This document shows positions 19,563 to 29,734 of a stretch of DNA of 48,320 nt, piece after piece. Where the stretch lies: the NCBI GenBank assembly GCA_009801085.1, contig VNWV01000058.1, forward strand, positions 1 to 48,320, given 5' to 3'. The notes under the pieces are model-generated. The model was not told the origin of the DNA and made no database searches. It saw nothing but the letters and a program-made list of their open reading frames with translations. A program made the translations under genes and the position numbers. Source of the stretch: Lasiodiplodia sp. COLG20 (lineage: Eukaryota > Ascomycota > Dothideomycetes > Botryosphaeriales > Botryosphaeriaceae). Position 1 is the stretch's first letter. Every line of letters begins with the position of its first letter.

Positions 19563-22079
19563 CTAGGCAAGGACGAACATGCCGCCGTGCCAGCCGTAGG
19601 CTCTGTTCAACCGTCGCCCGTGCCTGCGGGCCGTCCGAAAGGGGATCTTGCCTGACGGATGAGGCTCGTGAAACTGTATGCTTCTTTCAACGTCCAACTC
19701 TGTAGGGCTGAACTGCCACACCGACCCGTACAGCTTCTCAGGTACGAAGCCGGTGGAGTTCATGGCGTGCAGGAAGTCTGCCCAGGCCACCTCGCCTGGC
19801 TGTGCCGAAGCCGAGGGGGTGAAGAAGAGAGTGGAGAAAGCCTTCTGCGCCCTCTTGTCAACCGTAAACACTGGCTGCTCGCCGGGTCGGTGGCGTTCAA
19901 GGGGCTCCGCTGGTGGCGTGCCTAATCTGGCCGTCGTCTGTGCAGTGCCTTTGGTCTTCTCCTTGGTCTTGGGAGCGGACGCGCCGGAACGGTCGATCGT
20001 TTGCTCTGTCCGCTGCTCTAGATCGAAGTAGAGCTCGGACAGAGGCTTGCACAGGGACTGTACATCCCCTGCTGGGGTCGAGGGAGCTTTGGCCGGCTCA
20101 ATCCACTCCGCCGTTCTCTGCAAGATCCGAGGTTGTGACAACAGCTGCCGCACCGCAGTGTTGTCCAGGCTCCGCTTCTTGGCTAGCATGTGCTCGTCGC
20201 TCTTGCTCCAGAAGGCGTCCAGGTTCTGCTCGGCTCGCCTCATGGCCTCGACGTTCTCGCGAGTCCGCCGCTTGTCGACCGGATAAAAGAACTTTTGGTC
20301 CGACGGGTTACCCAGGGTGGCGAGAGACGTTCCGTCAGCAACCGCCAGGAACTGAACCCATCCTTTAGTTCGTTCAGCCCAATCCTTCGTGAACTCCCCC
20401 TCCTTTCCTCTCATATGGGACTCGAACGTCTGCGCCCACGGTTGGTACAGGTTGATGTGGCGGATGCACTCGACCATTACGGCAAGATCTGAGACAACAC
20501 CCACAATGTACGGAGAAGTGAGTTCCCTTGCGTCCGCGTTATTCTGGAGCAGGCGCTCCAGCTCATCCACTAAAACGGTGATCCCGGCAAGGTACCGGCG
20601 GTCATCATCCCAAATAGCGTTGAACAGCCACACGAGGCGCTGTCGGGTCTGATCTGACGCGCTGCCAGGTTTTTCCCGGACGCGGATCCTAGTCGACTGC
20701 GGGTCATCCGGGGGCTCTCTAACCCAGAAGCGGCGCAGTGGGGGCGATGCAACAACGCCCTGCTTCAACTGTCCGATGGGCCCCTTGGTCGCATGGTTGA
20801 GGTAGTGCTGCAGTTTGAGAATGGCAGTGAGGTACTCGTCGGGCAGATCCTTCTCGATGGAGATGTCCTGAGCGTACTTCGCCTGCAGCCGCTGCAAGTT
20901 CGCTAGTTGATCGCGAAACTCGTGCCAGAGCTCCAACTGGAGATAAGCGTTGGCGATGATTTCGCCAATGACGCGATTCCAGAAGGTATTCTCGCGGCCG
21001 GGCCTGAAAATAGGGTGAGGCTTGCCGTTGGAATCAGGGATCAATTCCTGTCGATGCTCTTTGTAGTCTGTGACGCAATCGGCAAAGTAGCCAGGATCTT
21101 CGCGCAGCGCCCACACATGGTCCTCGGCGGCCGAAAGCTTAGACGCAACCAGCGACTCAAGCCGCTTCAGGTCTAGATTTGCCGGGGCGCGATAAGGAGC
21201 TTCGGAGGCTACCACCGCCAGTGAGCTGAACCCCGTCTCGTTCTCGGAGACGGACGGCGGTTGTGGCTGAACGGGGAATTGTTCACTGGTCATGGCTTCA
21301 GGCTGAATTTCGTGCAGGATTAGCTTGCAGCATTCAACCAGAAAGTTCAGAACACGGTCTTGAGCCTCAAGAATATGAAGTCCGTAACCGGGATGCACCC
21401 CTTTGCCAGAGGTCATCCACTCGAACGAGTCAGGATCATCATCCCAAGAAAGGAGCTCGCCATATGTCTCTGGGGTCCTTCTCGCGGTGAACATCATGGT
21501 GTACTCATTGAGGAACGGTGCCACCAAAGCTCTGGATGTGTATCCGAAATGCGCAGCCTCGTAGTCGGCCATAGCGAAGGCGTCAGGTGGATTGCGAGCA
21601 CGGGAATTGAGCATGAGGAGCAAGTTTCTGGGCTTGAGCAGATCCTCTTGGTTGATGTATGGGAACCTGTAGGAGTCTGCGAACTTTGTGCCGGTGGTGC
21701 GCTGGTAGTCGGATTCACCCGTGAAGAAAGCCTCCAAGTCCGGGCGGTGAGTAGAAGGCATGTTTGGCCAGGCCGACAGCAGGACCTTGCGGCGCTGCTC
21801 TTTGGTTTTCTTGAACCATCGCTTCTGGATGGTGGCTTCGTGCCTCTCGATTGCCGCATTGAGGAAATTCCACGCTTGGAAGATTTGGGCGGAGTGGCTC
21901 CTGGCCTTTGCACGGACCTCTTCAGGCGAGACCGCTTCGGGTACGGGGAGATTCGGTGATAGAAACCTGGAGAAACTTGCAGGGTCAGACCAATTGATGC
22001 CGGCCGACTCTCCATCCGGGCCGTCGAATGCCTCGGCGCCAGGGCCGAGGGGATTGAAACGAGGGTTGATGCCGGTCAT
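19563..22079 (-). CDS. Conserved fungal protein of unknown function, HicA-like C-terminal fold
   Basis: The uninterrupted frame ends at 19563. It opens at 22646 without an early ATG; I chose the ATG at 22079 (MTGINPRFNPLG), where composition changes from Pro/Arg-rich low complexity to ordinary protein, giving 838 residues. An ATG at 22538 would give 991. The body is helical, with a Trp-containing charged segment (FKKTKEQRRKVLLSAWP). The C-terminal 73 residues (766-838, bases 19566-19784) contain helix FLHAMNSTGF, strand GSVWQFSP, strand SIQFHEPHP and helix RHGRRLNRAYGW. I recall similar tails in fungal proteins loosely labelled 'ipa protein'. The order and the GF...GS...F...H...G signature resemble the HicA/dsRBD-like fold, although the position of the HicA catalytic His (GSH) is Val here. 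Function and location are unknown. Confidence 0.75.
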   Translation of the reverse strand: MTGINPRFNPLGPGAEAFDGPDGESAGINWSDPASFSRFLSPNLPVPEAVSPEEVRAKARSHSAQIFQAWNFLNAAIERHEATIQKRWFKKTKEQRRKVLLSAWPNMPSTHRPDLEAFFTGESDYQRTTGTKFADSYRFPYINQEDLLKPRNLLLMLNSRARNPPDAFAMADYEAAHFGYTSRALVAPFLNEYTMMFTARRTPETYGELLSWDDDPDSFEWMTSGKGVHPGYGLHILEAQDRVLNFLVECCKLILHEIQPEAMTSEQFPVQPQPPSVSENETGFSSLAVVASEAPYRAPANLDLKRLESLVASKLSAAEDHVWALREDPGYFADCVTDYKEHRQELIPDSNGKPHPIFRPGRENTFWNRVIGEIIANAYLQLELWHEFRDQLANLQRLQAKYAQDISIEKDLPDEYLTAILKLQHYLNHATKGPIGQLKQGVVASPPLRRFWVREPPDDPQSTRIRVREKPGSASDQTRQRLVWLFNAIWDDDRRYLAGITVLVDELERLLQNNADARELTSPYIVGVVSDLAVMVECIRHINLYQPWAQTFESHMRGKEGEFTKDWAERTKGWVQFLAVADGTSLATLGNPSDQKFFYPVDKRRTRENVEAMRRAEQNLDAFWSKSDEHMLAKKRSLDNTAVRQLLSQPRILQRTAEWIEPAKAPSTPAGDVQSLCKPLSELYFDLEQRTEQTIDRSGASAPKTKEKTKGTAQTTARLGTPPAEPLERHRPGEQPVFTVDKRAQKAFSTLFFTPSASAQPGEVAWADFLHAMNSTGFVPEKLYGSVWQFSPTELDVERSIQFHEPHPSGKIPFRTARRHGRRLNRAYGWHGGMFVLA

Positions 22080-23703
22080 GAGATCGGCCTGGTCTTCGAT
22101 AGAGTGGCGAAGGCCAGGGGCTGGAGCAGATCCCAGATGCGCGCAAGAGGCGGAAGCGGGAAATGGCAAACGAGTGGCTGGCGGGATAGATTGAGGTTGT
22201 GGTTGACGTATCACAGATGGAGGGGTCGGGGATGCAAGGCGGGGAAGCGCGCGGCGACGCGATTGGTTTGGCGGTTCTGCCGGGGTTGGGCCGGGGACAG
22301 GTGGGAAGGCGCGTTTTTGGTTGGTCGGCTGCAGGTACCCGCTCGGCCTCTCTTCCTCTCCGCCCGCTCTCCACCACAACCACACACCGCACTCTCTTCC
22401 TCTCTCCCCGAAATTTCGGCCCCTCTTCCCCCATGCAAAGATCCTCCCGCTCAACTCTCCCGCCTGCCATGCTGCACTCCCGTTCTCGCCGGCAGGGCTA
22501 CCCAACCCAGACCGTGGTCGACCGGGGGCATGGGGCATCGAATTCCAAGACCCCAGACCAGCGGTCAGCCTTCGAATTCTGTCCCCGCCCTGCCAATGAC
22601 TCGTCCCCACTTCCCCTGCTTCCAGAATAATCGTAAAAGAGCTCAATCTCAGGCCTCCCGGCTCTTACCGCTTCCTTCAAGTCTTCATGCCGCCATGCCC
22701 CGCCTCCGCCGTGGCATGATCGAGATGAACCGCTGTTTGTCTACTGTGTTTTGATGCTGCTTTGATCCTCTGCGAAGAGTCGACTGTAAGGTACCAGCAA
22801 GCCGGGGAATCGATTTGTCTGAAGAAGCTCGACTTGAACTTGTGCCAGCCAGCATACGAACCCAGGTGTCGACTATTTCGCCATTGGTCAACGGCGGCCA
22901 GCTGCATGTTGCAGCAGCAGCGGTGAGCAGCTCATTACGACCGATGCGCGGAACGCGTCACTGACATCCGAGAGCATTAGGCCCAGCCAATGATGACTTG
23001 TCGCTGCTATTCCGTGTGCTTTTTTCCGCACGTTTGTTTTTCTTTTGTTTTGACACTTTTGCTCTTCCGAGGCCACGTGCTTCCGAAACCCCGCGTCAAT
23101 GCTTCTTTCATGCTTAATCGTTGCACCTTCAACTGCGCCCAATCAATCAGCTACACCGATCGTAGTACTTAGCTGAAGTGCTGCTGTACCCGCAAGTTTC
23201 GTTTTGACCTCGGCTACCAGCTTCATTCACAATCGCGTTGTGTTTTGTCGCCTGCAGGATTCTCTTGGCGCAGTTTCCACATCCGGTTCCGCCTTTCTTT
23301 GTCCCACTACTCAAGTCATGACAGGTTCCCGTCTGTGCCACCGGACACGGACAAAAGGATCGGCTTTGTCGTTTCTCGCGTAGCCATCTGAGACTGTTTG
23401 CAGTTTCGCCATTACCCCAACCCCACGTGCGTTGCAACACAACGAGATGCGAAATGTACAGCTTTATGTTTTTACGCTTGCAAGCGCCACTGCCGCGTCA
23501 AGCTCACAAAGGACGTCACGATAGCGGCGCGGGGCGCATCTTGGTAGCAGCTCGTCCTTCAAGCGCCGGCTTATCCCCACCTTCTACTCATGATATACTG
23601 AGTCTAGAGCGCCTGGAGACTTCCAGAATAAGGTGAAACTGCCGATAGGGTCCACAGCGGCCTCTAAGCGGTGCTAACGGTCCATCAGACGGTCGAGTTT
23701 CAG
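22080..23703. other. Divergent intergenic region
   Basis: 22080-22646 remains open in the frame of the minus-strand gene but is Pro/Arg/Gly-rich, more like 5' UTR or an extended N-terminus. 22647-23703 has no convincing frame and presumably holds promoters for both flanking genes. Confidence 0.5.
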
Positions 23704-26106
23704 ATGGTCGGACTAGCTTCAGGAGTAAGTGGACGCACGGGGTCCATGATGTCAGCAGCTCTCCAGACGGCATTAACCCCTTCACCGCACCTGGCCGTCC
23801 TGCACCAGCAGCGTTTATACATCCTCTCCGCCCTCCAGCGCACCCACATAATCATCGAAGGTGCTCGCGCGCGACTCAACACGATAGAAAAGGCCTTGTC
23901 GGGTAACAAGCGTCAGTCCTCCGCCACCAGCACCACCGCCGACCGAGCTCGCCCCCCGCCATCGTGTAGCCCCTCTCGAGCCTCCTCTTCGACCCTTTCC
24001 AGAGACCCGTGCGACGCATCCCCCAAGGCGCCAGCAACCCGGGCAGGCGACGATCAGCCGCAAGACACTAGCCAAGAACAACTGCCTCTCTCCCGTGCTT
24101 CCAAGAAAAAGCTTCAGCACAGCCGCTGGCGCGCTCGCTGTACCTTGCGCAACTGCTCGGCTGAAAAGCGTGCCCTGCTTGAGAATCTGCGATCCGTGCA
24201 AGACCGTATCCTCAATATTCAAGAGCTTGCTTTACAGGACTCGACCAGCGTGCAGACTATGCCGGGACCCATGGCTCAAACTGACTTTGGCGCTACCCCC
24301 TGGATGCCCGGATGGACAGGTGATTTTGGCGAGAAGAACGCTCAGCTTGGTTGCGGATTTGGCCCTGGTGATTTCGCAGGAACCGTACCAAACGGGGGAA
24401 TGATGGCTCCTGGCAACGGCGGCGGAAAGCAGTGCGGCAACAATCCCAGGGCAGATACCTGGATGAGAGACAGCGGGGTTCCCCAAAACGGAAATGCCAT
24501 GCCGATCTTCAACCCACAACTCATGCCAATGGCCCAAACAGCAGCGCAGCTCCAGATCAACACGGCCCTAACCCAGGCCCACTACGCCATTCAGCTTCAG
24601 CTCGCCCAGCTGCAGGCCATCTACGCCCAGCAATTCGCCTACACCCCCGCCATCACCTCCCCGCTCCTGCTCGACTCCGAAACCACAGCCGAGGACCTGT
24701 ACGACTGGCAGAACAGCGACGATGCGGCGGCGGTCAACAACAACAATGCTTACGGCTGCGTCAACCCGTCGTCGGTCATGTACAACAACGACCCGTACAG
24801 CTCCTTCTCCTTCTCGGCCAACGGCTCCTTCTCCCAAAACGACGCCGCCGACGACGACGAAAGCCCGTACCCGCAACCCATCGCCTCGCCCATCGAAACC
24901 GCCGCCAACAACGACTCCTGCCTCTCTCCTTTCCCGGAATCCTGGGACCTCGCCACCGCCCTCAAGGTCGGCCGCAGCCCGCCGCCCGACGACCACACCG
25001 GCTCGCCCAAGATCGCAGAGGTCTTGGCCGCGTCCGGCACGCCCGGCCGCCCCCCGCGCCGCCGCCACGTGCGCCAGCTGTCCGCCCTGCAAAGCCCCCG
25101 CGGCAGCCGCATCTTCCACATCGACGACCTGGTGCCGGATCAGCAGGGCGGCCGCAAGGGCAGCCGCGCCAGCCTGAGCGGCGACTACCGCCCCGGTTCG
25201 TCCTACCGCCCCGGCTCGTCCTACGGTCGCCCTGGCTCCTCATACGGCCGCCCTGGCTCTTCCTACGGCCGCCCTGGTTCCGCCTACGGCCGTCCTGGCT
25301 CTGGCTACGGCCGTCCCACCTCCTCGTACAACCGTCCGGGCTCCTCGAGGATGAACGTGTCGACGACGACGGCCGACTTCGTGCAAAATGCGGATGTCGC
25401 CCGCGACATGGGTTTCGGCGGATGGCTGGAGAAACCGCTGCGGGAGCAGGACGAGGATGTCGCGCCGGATGGCGGTGCTGCTGCTCCCGCTGCTGCGGTG
25501 CCGGCGGTGATGGTGGTGGACAGCGAGGCGGCGAACAAGGGCAAGGGAAAGGCTCGCCTCGACCCCACCAGCCCGACCTTCGTCCCCGGCGCCGGCTTCT
25601 TCGCGCTGCGCGCGCCCTCGGACACGCCTGCGCCTGCCGCTGTGCCCGCTGCCGCTGCGCCCGCTGCTGCCGCTATGCCCGCGCCCGTCGCCGTCATGAT
25701 CTCCGACGACGACCTCATGGCCTCGCCGCCGCCGCCCGCGCTGGATTCCAGCCTGTCGTCGTTCTCGTCGGCCGGCAGCGTCAACAGCCCTCCTCCTGCC
25801 GCGACGAACGTCGCCGCCGCGATCGATGCTGCGGCAGAGTCCGCGGCGGAGAACAAGCGCCGGTATTCGGCTGCGGCGGGATACTCGGCTGCTGCGGTCG
25901 ACCTGCTGCTTAACCGCTTCCGTGAGAATGCGGCGAATCCGATTAAGAAGAGGAGGAGTTGGAGGAAGAATTTGAATGGTGGTGCGGGTGCTGCTGGCAA
26001 GGCGGGGAAGATGGCGATGATGGGGGCGGTGGGAGAGGAGAGTGGGGATGGGTTGATGGGTGGACCGGGTCCGGAGGTTGTGGTGGGGCTTGGGGTGCAG
26101 GTGTGA
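23704..26106 (+). CDS. Large disordered fungal protein with YGRPGS repeats
   Basis: The ATG at 23704 gives 800 residues with no intron. A short helical segment near the N-terminus (LHQQRLYILSALQRTHIIIE) and a second basic one (SKKKLQHSRWRARCTLRNCS, then EKRALLENLRSVQDR) look like coiled-coil or binding helices. The rest is low complexity: Met/Gly/Asn-rich, a Gln-rich helix (LQLAQLQAIYAQQF), Asn/Ser-rich, the YGRPGS repeat, then Ala/Pro-rich. The C-terminus is basic (NPIKKRRSWRKNL). No catalytic domain is visible. The composition, with Tyr/Arg repeats amid N/Q-rich stretches, is that of proteins forming condensates or RNP granules; this is inference. A GTG-initiated extension upstream (23671) is less likely. 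Other long frames here on both strands are shadows of GC-rich codons. Confidence 0.7.
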   Translation: MVGLASGVSGRTGSMMSAALQTALTPSPHLAVLHQQRLYILSALQRTHIIIEGARARLNTIEKALSGNKRQSSATSTTADRARPPPSCSPSRASSSTLSRDPCDASPKAPATRAGDDQPQDTSQEQLPLSRASKKKLQHSRWRARCTLRNCSAEKRALLENLRSVQDRILNIQELALQDSTSVQTMPGPMAQTDFGATPWMPGWTGDFGEKNAQLGCGFGPGDFAGTVPNGGMMAPGNGGGKQCGNNPRADTWMRDSGVPQNGNAMPIFNPQLMPMAQTAAQLQINTALTQAHYAIQLQLAQLQAIYAQQFAYTPAITSPLLLDSETTAEDLYDWQNSDDAAAVNNNNAYGCVNPSSVMYNNDPYSSFSFSANGSFSQNDAADDDESPYPQPIASPIETAANNDSCLSPFPESWDLATALKVGRSPPPDDHTGSPKIAEVLAASGTPGRPPRRRHVRQLSALQSPRGSRIFHIDDLVPDQQGGRKGSRASLSGDYRPGSSYRPGSSYGRPGSSYGRPGSSYGRPGSAYGRPGSGYGRPTSSYNRPGSSRMNVSTTTADFVQNADVARDMGFGGWLEKPLREQDEDVAPDGGAAAPAAAVPAVMVVDSEAANKGKGKARLDPTSPTFVPGAGFFALRAPSDTPAPAAVPAAAAPAAAAMPAPVAVMISDDDLMASPPPPALDSSLSSFSSAGSVNSPPPAATNVAAAIDAAAESAAENKRRYSAAAGYSAAAVDLLLNRFRENAANPIKKRRSWRKNLNGGAGAAGKAGKMAMMGAVGEESGDGLMGGPGPEVVVGLGVQV
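25185..25345 (+). repeat. 21-bp minisatellite encoding SYGRPGS heptads
   Basis: About seven to eight tandem units of consensus S-Y-(G)-R-P-G-S occur in the disordered protein, starting YRPGSSYRPGSSYGRPGSSY. The copies vary mostly at third codon positions and Ser/Ala/Gly sites, so the peptide is better conserved than the DNA. Confidence 0.9.
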
Positions 26107-26560
26107 GTGTTGTGATGAACAAAAGAATATGAATGGCAAAAGCGAAAAGTTGGGTGGGTCTTTTTTTCTTGCGATGCCCTTGGTAATGTTCTTCTTTTCT
26201 GATTCTTTTTTTTTTTCTCGCTCTCCTTTGTCGACCAAGTTTTTTTGTCTTCTCATGTTCGATTCAATGATGAGCGCAAGCGCGGAGTTCCTGTTACTGA
26301 ATGATCGATTAGATGGATGAGCGATCTTCTTTGCTGATGTTTAGCCCTTTTGATATCACACGAAAGCTTTTGGATTTTTAGTCTATGTAATGAAATGAAT
26401 GTCACTCTTTTGATTGAGCATAGAAAATCGTTCACCGTTTTTTAGTCTCTCAGACGTGATCTTGCAGTGCAGCCGTGACCTCAAATTCTGTTCTATCTAT
26501 CATGAAATGGACAAACCAAGTACTCCCATTGAACTTCACCTCCTGGCATGATGTATGCCC
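26107..26560. other. AT-rich 3' region between convergent genes
   Basis: Contains long T runs (26161-26220) and no coding frame; probably the 3' UTRs and terminators of the two convergent genes. Confidence 0.6.
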
Positions 26561-27748
26561 TTAAGGGTCCGTGGTGACCAGACAACAAGCACCACAAAGT
26601 CTTTGGCCATCCTGGCTTCCGGCTCTTGGTGTGCAAGTGGCGACCGTCCAGATCTCTTGGGCTGTAGGTCTTTCGATTCCTTGTTTGGATAGCATGGACC
26701 GTACAGCCTGAAGGAAATTTTCCTGAAGTTTTAGCTTGGGGGATATTTCCGATATCCAATTGATTGATCCTTCTATGCTCTGGCTGTATGAATCGCCAGC
26801 CGCAGAGCCCAGATATTTTCTGAATTCTGACAAAGAACATCCCGCGAGAACTGTAAGAATTTCGAGGAAGACACATCCCAACGAGAATATGTCGGCAGAC
26901 CTATGACGAGGCTCACCGTTGAGTACCTCTGGAGCGGCAAACTGTAAAAAAATATTTAGCTTTGTTGACAGCAGAAGCGCAAACTTGCTGACCTTTGGCG
27001 TGTAGCCAGTTGGGCCAGAAGTGGTACTTCGACCAATGTCTGAAAAGTCCGTTGAGAGGCCGAAGTCAGTCAAGAGGACCTTCTCTTCGTAGACCAATAT
27101 ATTCGCTGGCTTGATGTCTTTATGTTTGACCTTCTCCTTGTGCAAATAGGTCAAGCCTGAAGCGAGACATCCGAAGGAATTCCACAAAATATTCAGTTTC
27201 CTATCGCTGACACAGCTTTCCGATTTACGGTTGTCCGTGATCTCTTCCAAGAAATCCCCGAGATCGCATTCGGCGAGGGGCTCAATGACGATTCCGAAAA
27301 AGGTTTCCTTTCGCCCTCCTCCTTGTCTCTCGTAGCTTCCAGTGATTCTGGTGATATGTCTGTGGCGCAGGCCGCGGTGTATGTTGATCTCTTTGAGAAT
27401 GGACTCCCGCCTAGCTTGGCCTAGACGGGAATACCACCTCATTTCCTTAGTAACGAGGGACGCTCCTGTTGTAACCGATCGAACCTTTCTGACCATGCCG
27501 AACCCTCCATATGTCGGTTCGTCGATCTCCCGAAAAGGTAGCTCTTGTCCAATCTTGAAGTTGCAATCAAAACCGTCGCATCCGCCATCGCAGGTATTCC
27601 ACTGTACCTCACGGTGGAGTTGAGACCCCCGCGCAATAGCGGAACCGATCCTGAAGCCCTTCTGGGCTCTCATAACACCGATCTGCTGACCGTAATTGTA
27701 GCCTTCCTGGGTTCCGACGACCTGAGGAGACGTAGAAGAATTGGCCAT
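26561..27748 (-). CDS. Serine/threonine protein kinase (2 exons)
   Basis: Exons 26993-27748 and 26561-26941 give 378 residues. The kinase domain is complete: glycine loop YGGFGMV (80-86), catalytic Lys101 (VTKEM), helix-C Glu120, catalytic loop HKDIKPAN with Asp211 (HKD rather than HRD, common in fungal kinases of this type), DFG at 228-230 and AAPEV at 254-258. The N-terminal 70 residues contain a Cys cluster (CDGGCDGFDC) of unknown role. The 51-nt intron (26942-26992, donor GTCAGC) splits the P+1 loop; it is a multiple of three and has no stop, so retention would insert 17 residues. These single-domain kinases with short, divergent C-lobes occur in accessory fungal gene sets; the substrate is unknown. 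The ATG at 27748 was chosen as the first ATG in the frame. Confidence 0.88.
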   Translation of the reverse strand: MANSSTSPQVVGTQEGYNYGQQIGVMRAQKGFRIGSAIARGSQLHREVQWNTCDGGCDGFDCNFKIGQELPFREIDEPTYGGFGMVRKVRSVTTGASLVTKEMRWYSRLGQARRESILKEINIHRGLRHRHITRITGSYERQGGGRKETFFGIVIEPLAECDLGDFLEEITDNRKSESCVSDRKLNILWNSFGCLASGLTYLHKEKVKHKDIKPANILVYEEKVLLTDFGLSTDFSDIGRSTTSGPTGYTPKVSKFALLLSTKLNIFLQFAAPEVLNGEPRHRSADIFSLGCVFLEILTVLAGCSLSEFRKYLGSAAGDSYSQSIEGSINWISEISPKLKLQENFLQAVRSMLSKQGIERPTAQEIWTVATCTPRAGSQDGQRLCGACCLVTTDP

Positions 27749-28050
27749 GGTGTCGCTGTGTCGCTTTGTCACTGTGTCGCTGTGTAGCCCTGGAGTTGTG
27801 GGATTGTGAGCCACGGCAGAGTAAAAGCGCAACGAGGCTGTGGTGGGGCTTATACGTGCACGGGCTTGCTGTTGACGTGGATACGTAAGGTACAGACGTG
27901 GCTGCCAAGATACACAGTGTGTGGACCCATGAAGCTGACTAGTCTTAAATTGAGCGAATGAAGCACAGCCGTATAACCTCAACATTATCTTCTAGCACCT
28001 TAGATACGAATTGTAGGCCGATGGCTGCTGACCCAATCCTAAACCATGCC
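27749..28050. other. Kinase 5' flank with short tandem repeat
   Basis: Directly upstream of the kinase ATG, about 27749-27787 is a degenerate array of 8-9 bp GTGTCGCT/TTGTCACT units, likely in the 5' UTR. The rest separates it from the 3' end of nothing coding on this strand; the next minus-strand gene ends at 28051. Confidence 0.6.
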
Positions 28051-29734
28051 TCACGGTGCATGGGGCGCTTCTGCCGTAGCTGTCGAGTCCTTCCTCTCAG
28101 CCTTGTCGGCACTTATCCCCTCCACCCTCTCGCCCCTCTCAACCGGTGACACCGCCCTCGGAGCCGGCGACGTTGTCCTCCCCTCCGCCGACCCCAGCCT
28201 CTGATTCCGTGCCACCACGAGATCAAACTCCGGCTCGGGCCCGCCCATCAGATAATCCCTCCTCCTCCAAGGCCTCCTCCCCCACATCTTCTTCCCCCAA
28301 TCCCCCCACGCCTTCAACATATCCACCCTGCACAGCAAACAAAACGCCTCCACCCCCACAAACGCCAGTATAAACAGCGTCGCCACCACGACCCGCTGCG
28401 AAATGACCACCGACCCCGTCTTATCCAAACACTGCTCATTATCCCTCGTCAAAATCATGCACGTGATCCACGGCAGCGACGCCTCCGTATCCGTCAGCGC
28501 GAGCTTCTCCTGCTTATTGTCCAGCACAATAAACACGACGCACACAAACGCCGTCGTGAAGATCGCCAGCGCCACAATCGCCAACGACCGCCACTGCAAC
28601 TTCAACACCTCCCGCACCCTCCTCGCCGCCGCCCGCGCCGCCCGCGCCCTGGACCGGCTCTGCGCACTAAACGTCGCGCTATTCTTCCTCCCCTTCAAAT
28701 CCCCTGCCGCCCCACTCCCACCACTATCCAACCGCGCCCCCGACATCGACGACGCCGACCGCAGCAGCGCCGCCTGCAGGTAGACCTTGACGCAGTACGC
28801 GAACGTCGCGACCTGCAGCACGAAGGCGAGGCCGCCGAACGCGAGCAGCCACGCCCAGTACGTCGGGATCGAGCCCGTGTGGTTGACGTGGCAGTAACCA
28901 CCGAAGCGGAACGAGACGCCGGCGTGGGCGAGGACGGCGGAGGTGAGAACGATGGTGGTTGTCCAGGCGCTGAGGTTGGCGAAGAGTATGTGGTACTTGG
29001 TCGGCGTTATGTCCCAGCAGATTTGCAGGTGCATGAAGAAGGCGCGGATGAGGATCCAGGTTACGAGCGTCATGCCGCCGAAGGCGGCGAAGGCCTGGGA
29101 GGAGGGAGAGTTAGCGGAAGGTGGGGGAGAGGGAGGGAGGAAAGATGAGGAGAGAGAAGGGGGGAAGGGGGGAAGATGGTTCCGGGTAAGGGGGGCCTTA
29201 CGCCAGAGAAGGCACAGGTTGTGCTGGTGTTCATGTCGTTCGGCGTGATTTCGTTGTAGCATTGCTCCGGCTGCCGGGCTAGCGGGATGATGAAGCCGAG
29301 CTCCAGGAGCAGGATGCCCACCAGCAGGATGATGTTGAGGAAGGACCGGCGCGTGACGTTGGTTGGGAGGATGGCCATGGAGATGAGCAGAAAGATGCAG
29401 AGGATGAAGCCGACGACGTGGACCCAGGCGGCACCGTCAGTCATCCGCTTGAAGTCTGCATCCCGGTCAGCTGTGCATTCTTTGTGCAAAGAGCGCAGAT
29501 ATCGTACCATCGTCGTAGACGTAATCGAAAATCGGACACGGGACGCAGCATCTGGTGGTTGCGTTGTCACCCTCGAGCGGGTTCAGGGCGCATGCCCGAC
29601 CAGGCAAGACTGGGACGATGATCAGCATTGGCATGGGCCCGGCTAAGGCACTTGTACTCACATCCTCCGCTTTTCGGGAATAGATGTTCGTCCAGGAAGG
29701 GAGCCGGACAGGCCCCGTTGAACGGGGAGGTCAT
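28051..29734 (-). CDS. Seven-transmembrane receptor, Frizzled/Smoothened-like (4 exons)
   Basis: Exons 29662-29734, 29508-29609, 29202-29455 and 28051-29094 close to 490 residues. The N-terminal ectodomain is short and Cys-rich (GACPAPFLDEHLFP, then PGRACAL and CCVPCPIFDYVY). I associate this pattern with fungal seven-TM proteins assigned to the Frizzled/Smoothened-like group. Seven hydrophobic spans follow: VHVVGFILCIFLLI, FLNIILLVGILLLE, TLVTWILIRAFF, WTTTIVLTSAVLA, WAWLLAFGGLAFVL, LAIVALAIFTTAF and VVVATLFILAFVGV. A basic loop rich in Arg/Ala sits between spans five and six, where G-protein contact would be expected. The cytoplasmic tail has a basic WGRRPWRRRD segment and is Ser/Thr-rich. 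The ligand is unknown. No classic cleavable signal peptide is seen. The seven-TM topology is firm; the family name is moderately sure. Confidence 0.8.

Noticed and set aside
24432..25913. 493-codon plus-strand ORF overlapping the disordered protein
   Set aside because: Arg/Pro/Gln-rich shadow frame of GC-biased codons. The frame 23704-26106 has helical segments and a protein-level repeat, so it is the coding one.
25240..26256. Minus-strand ORFs opposite the disordered protein
   Set aside because: Antisense shadows of GC-rich, low-complexity coding sequence.
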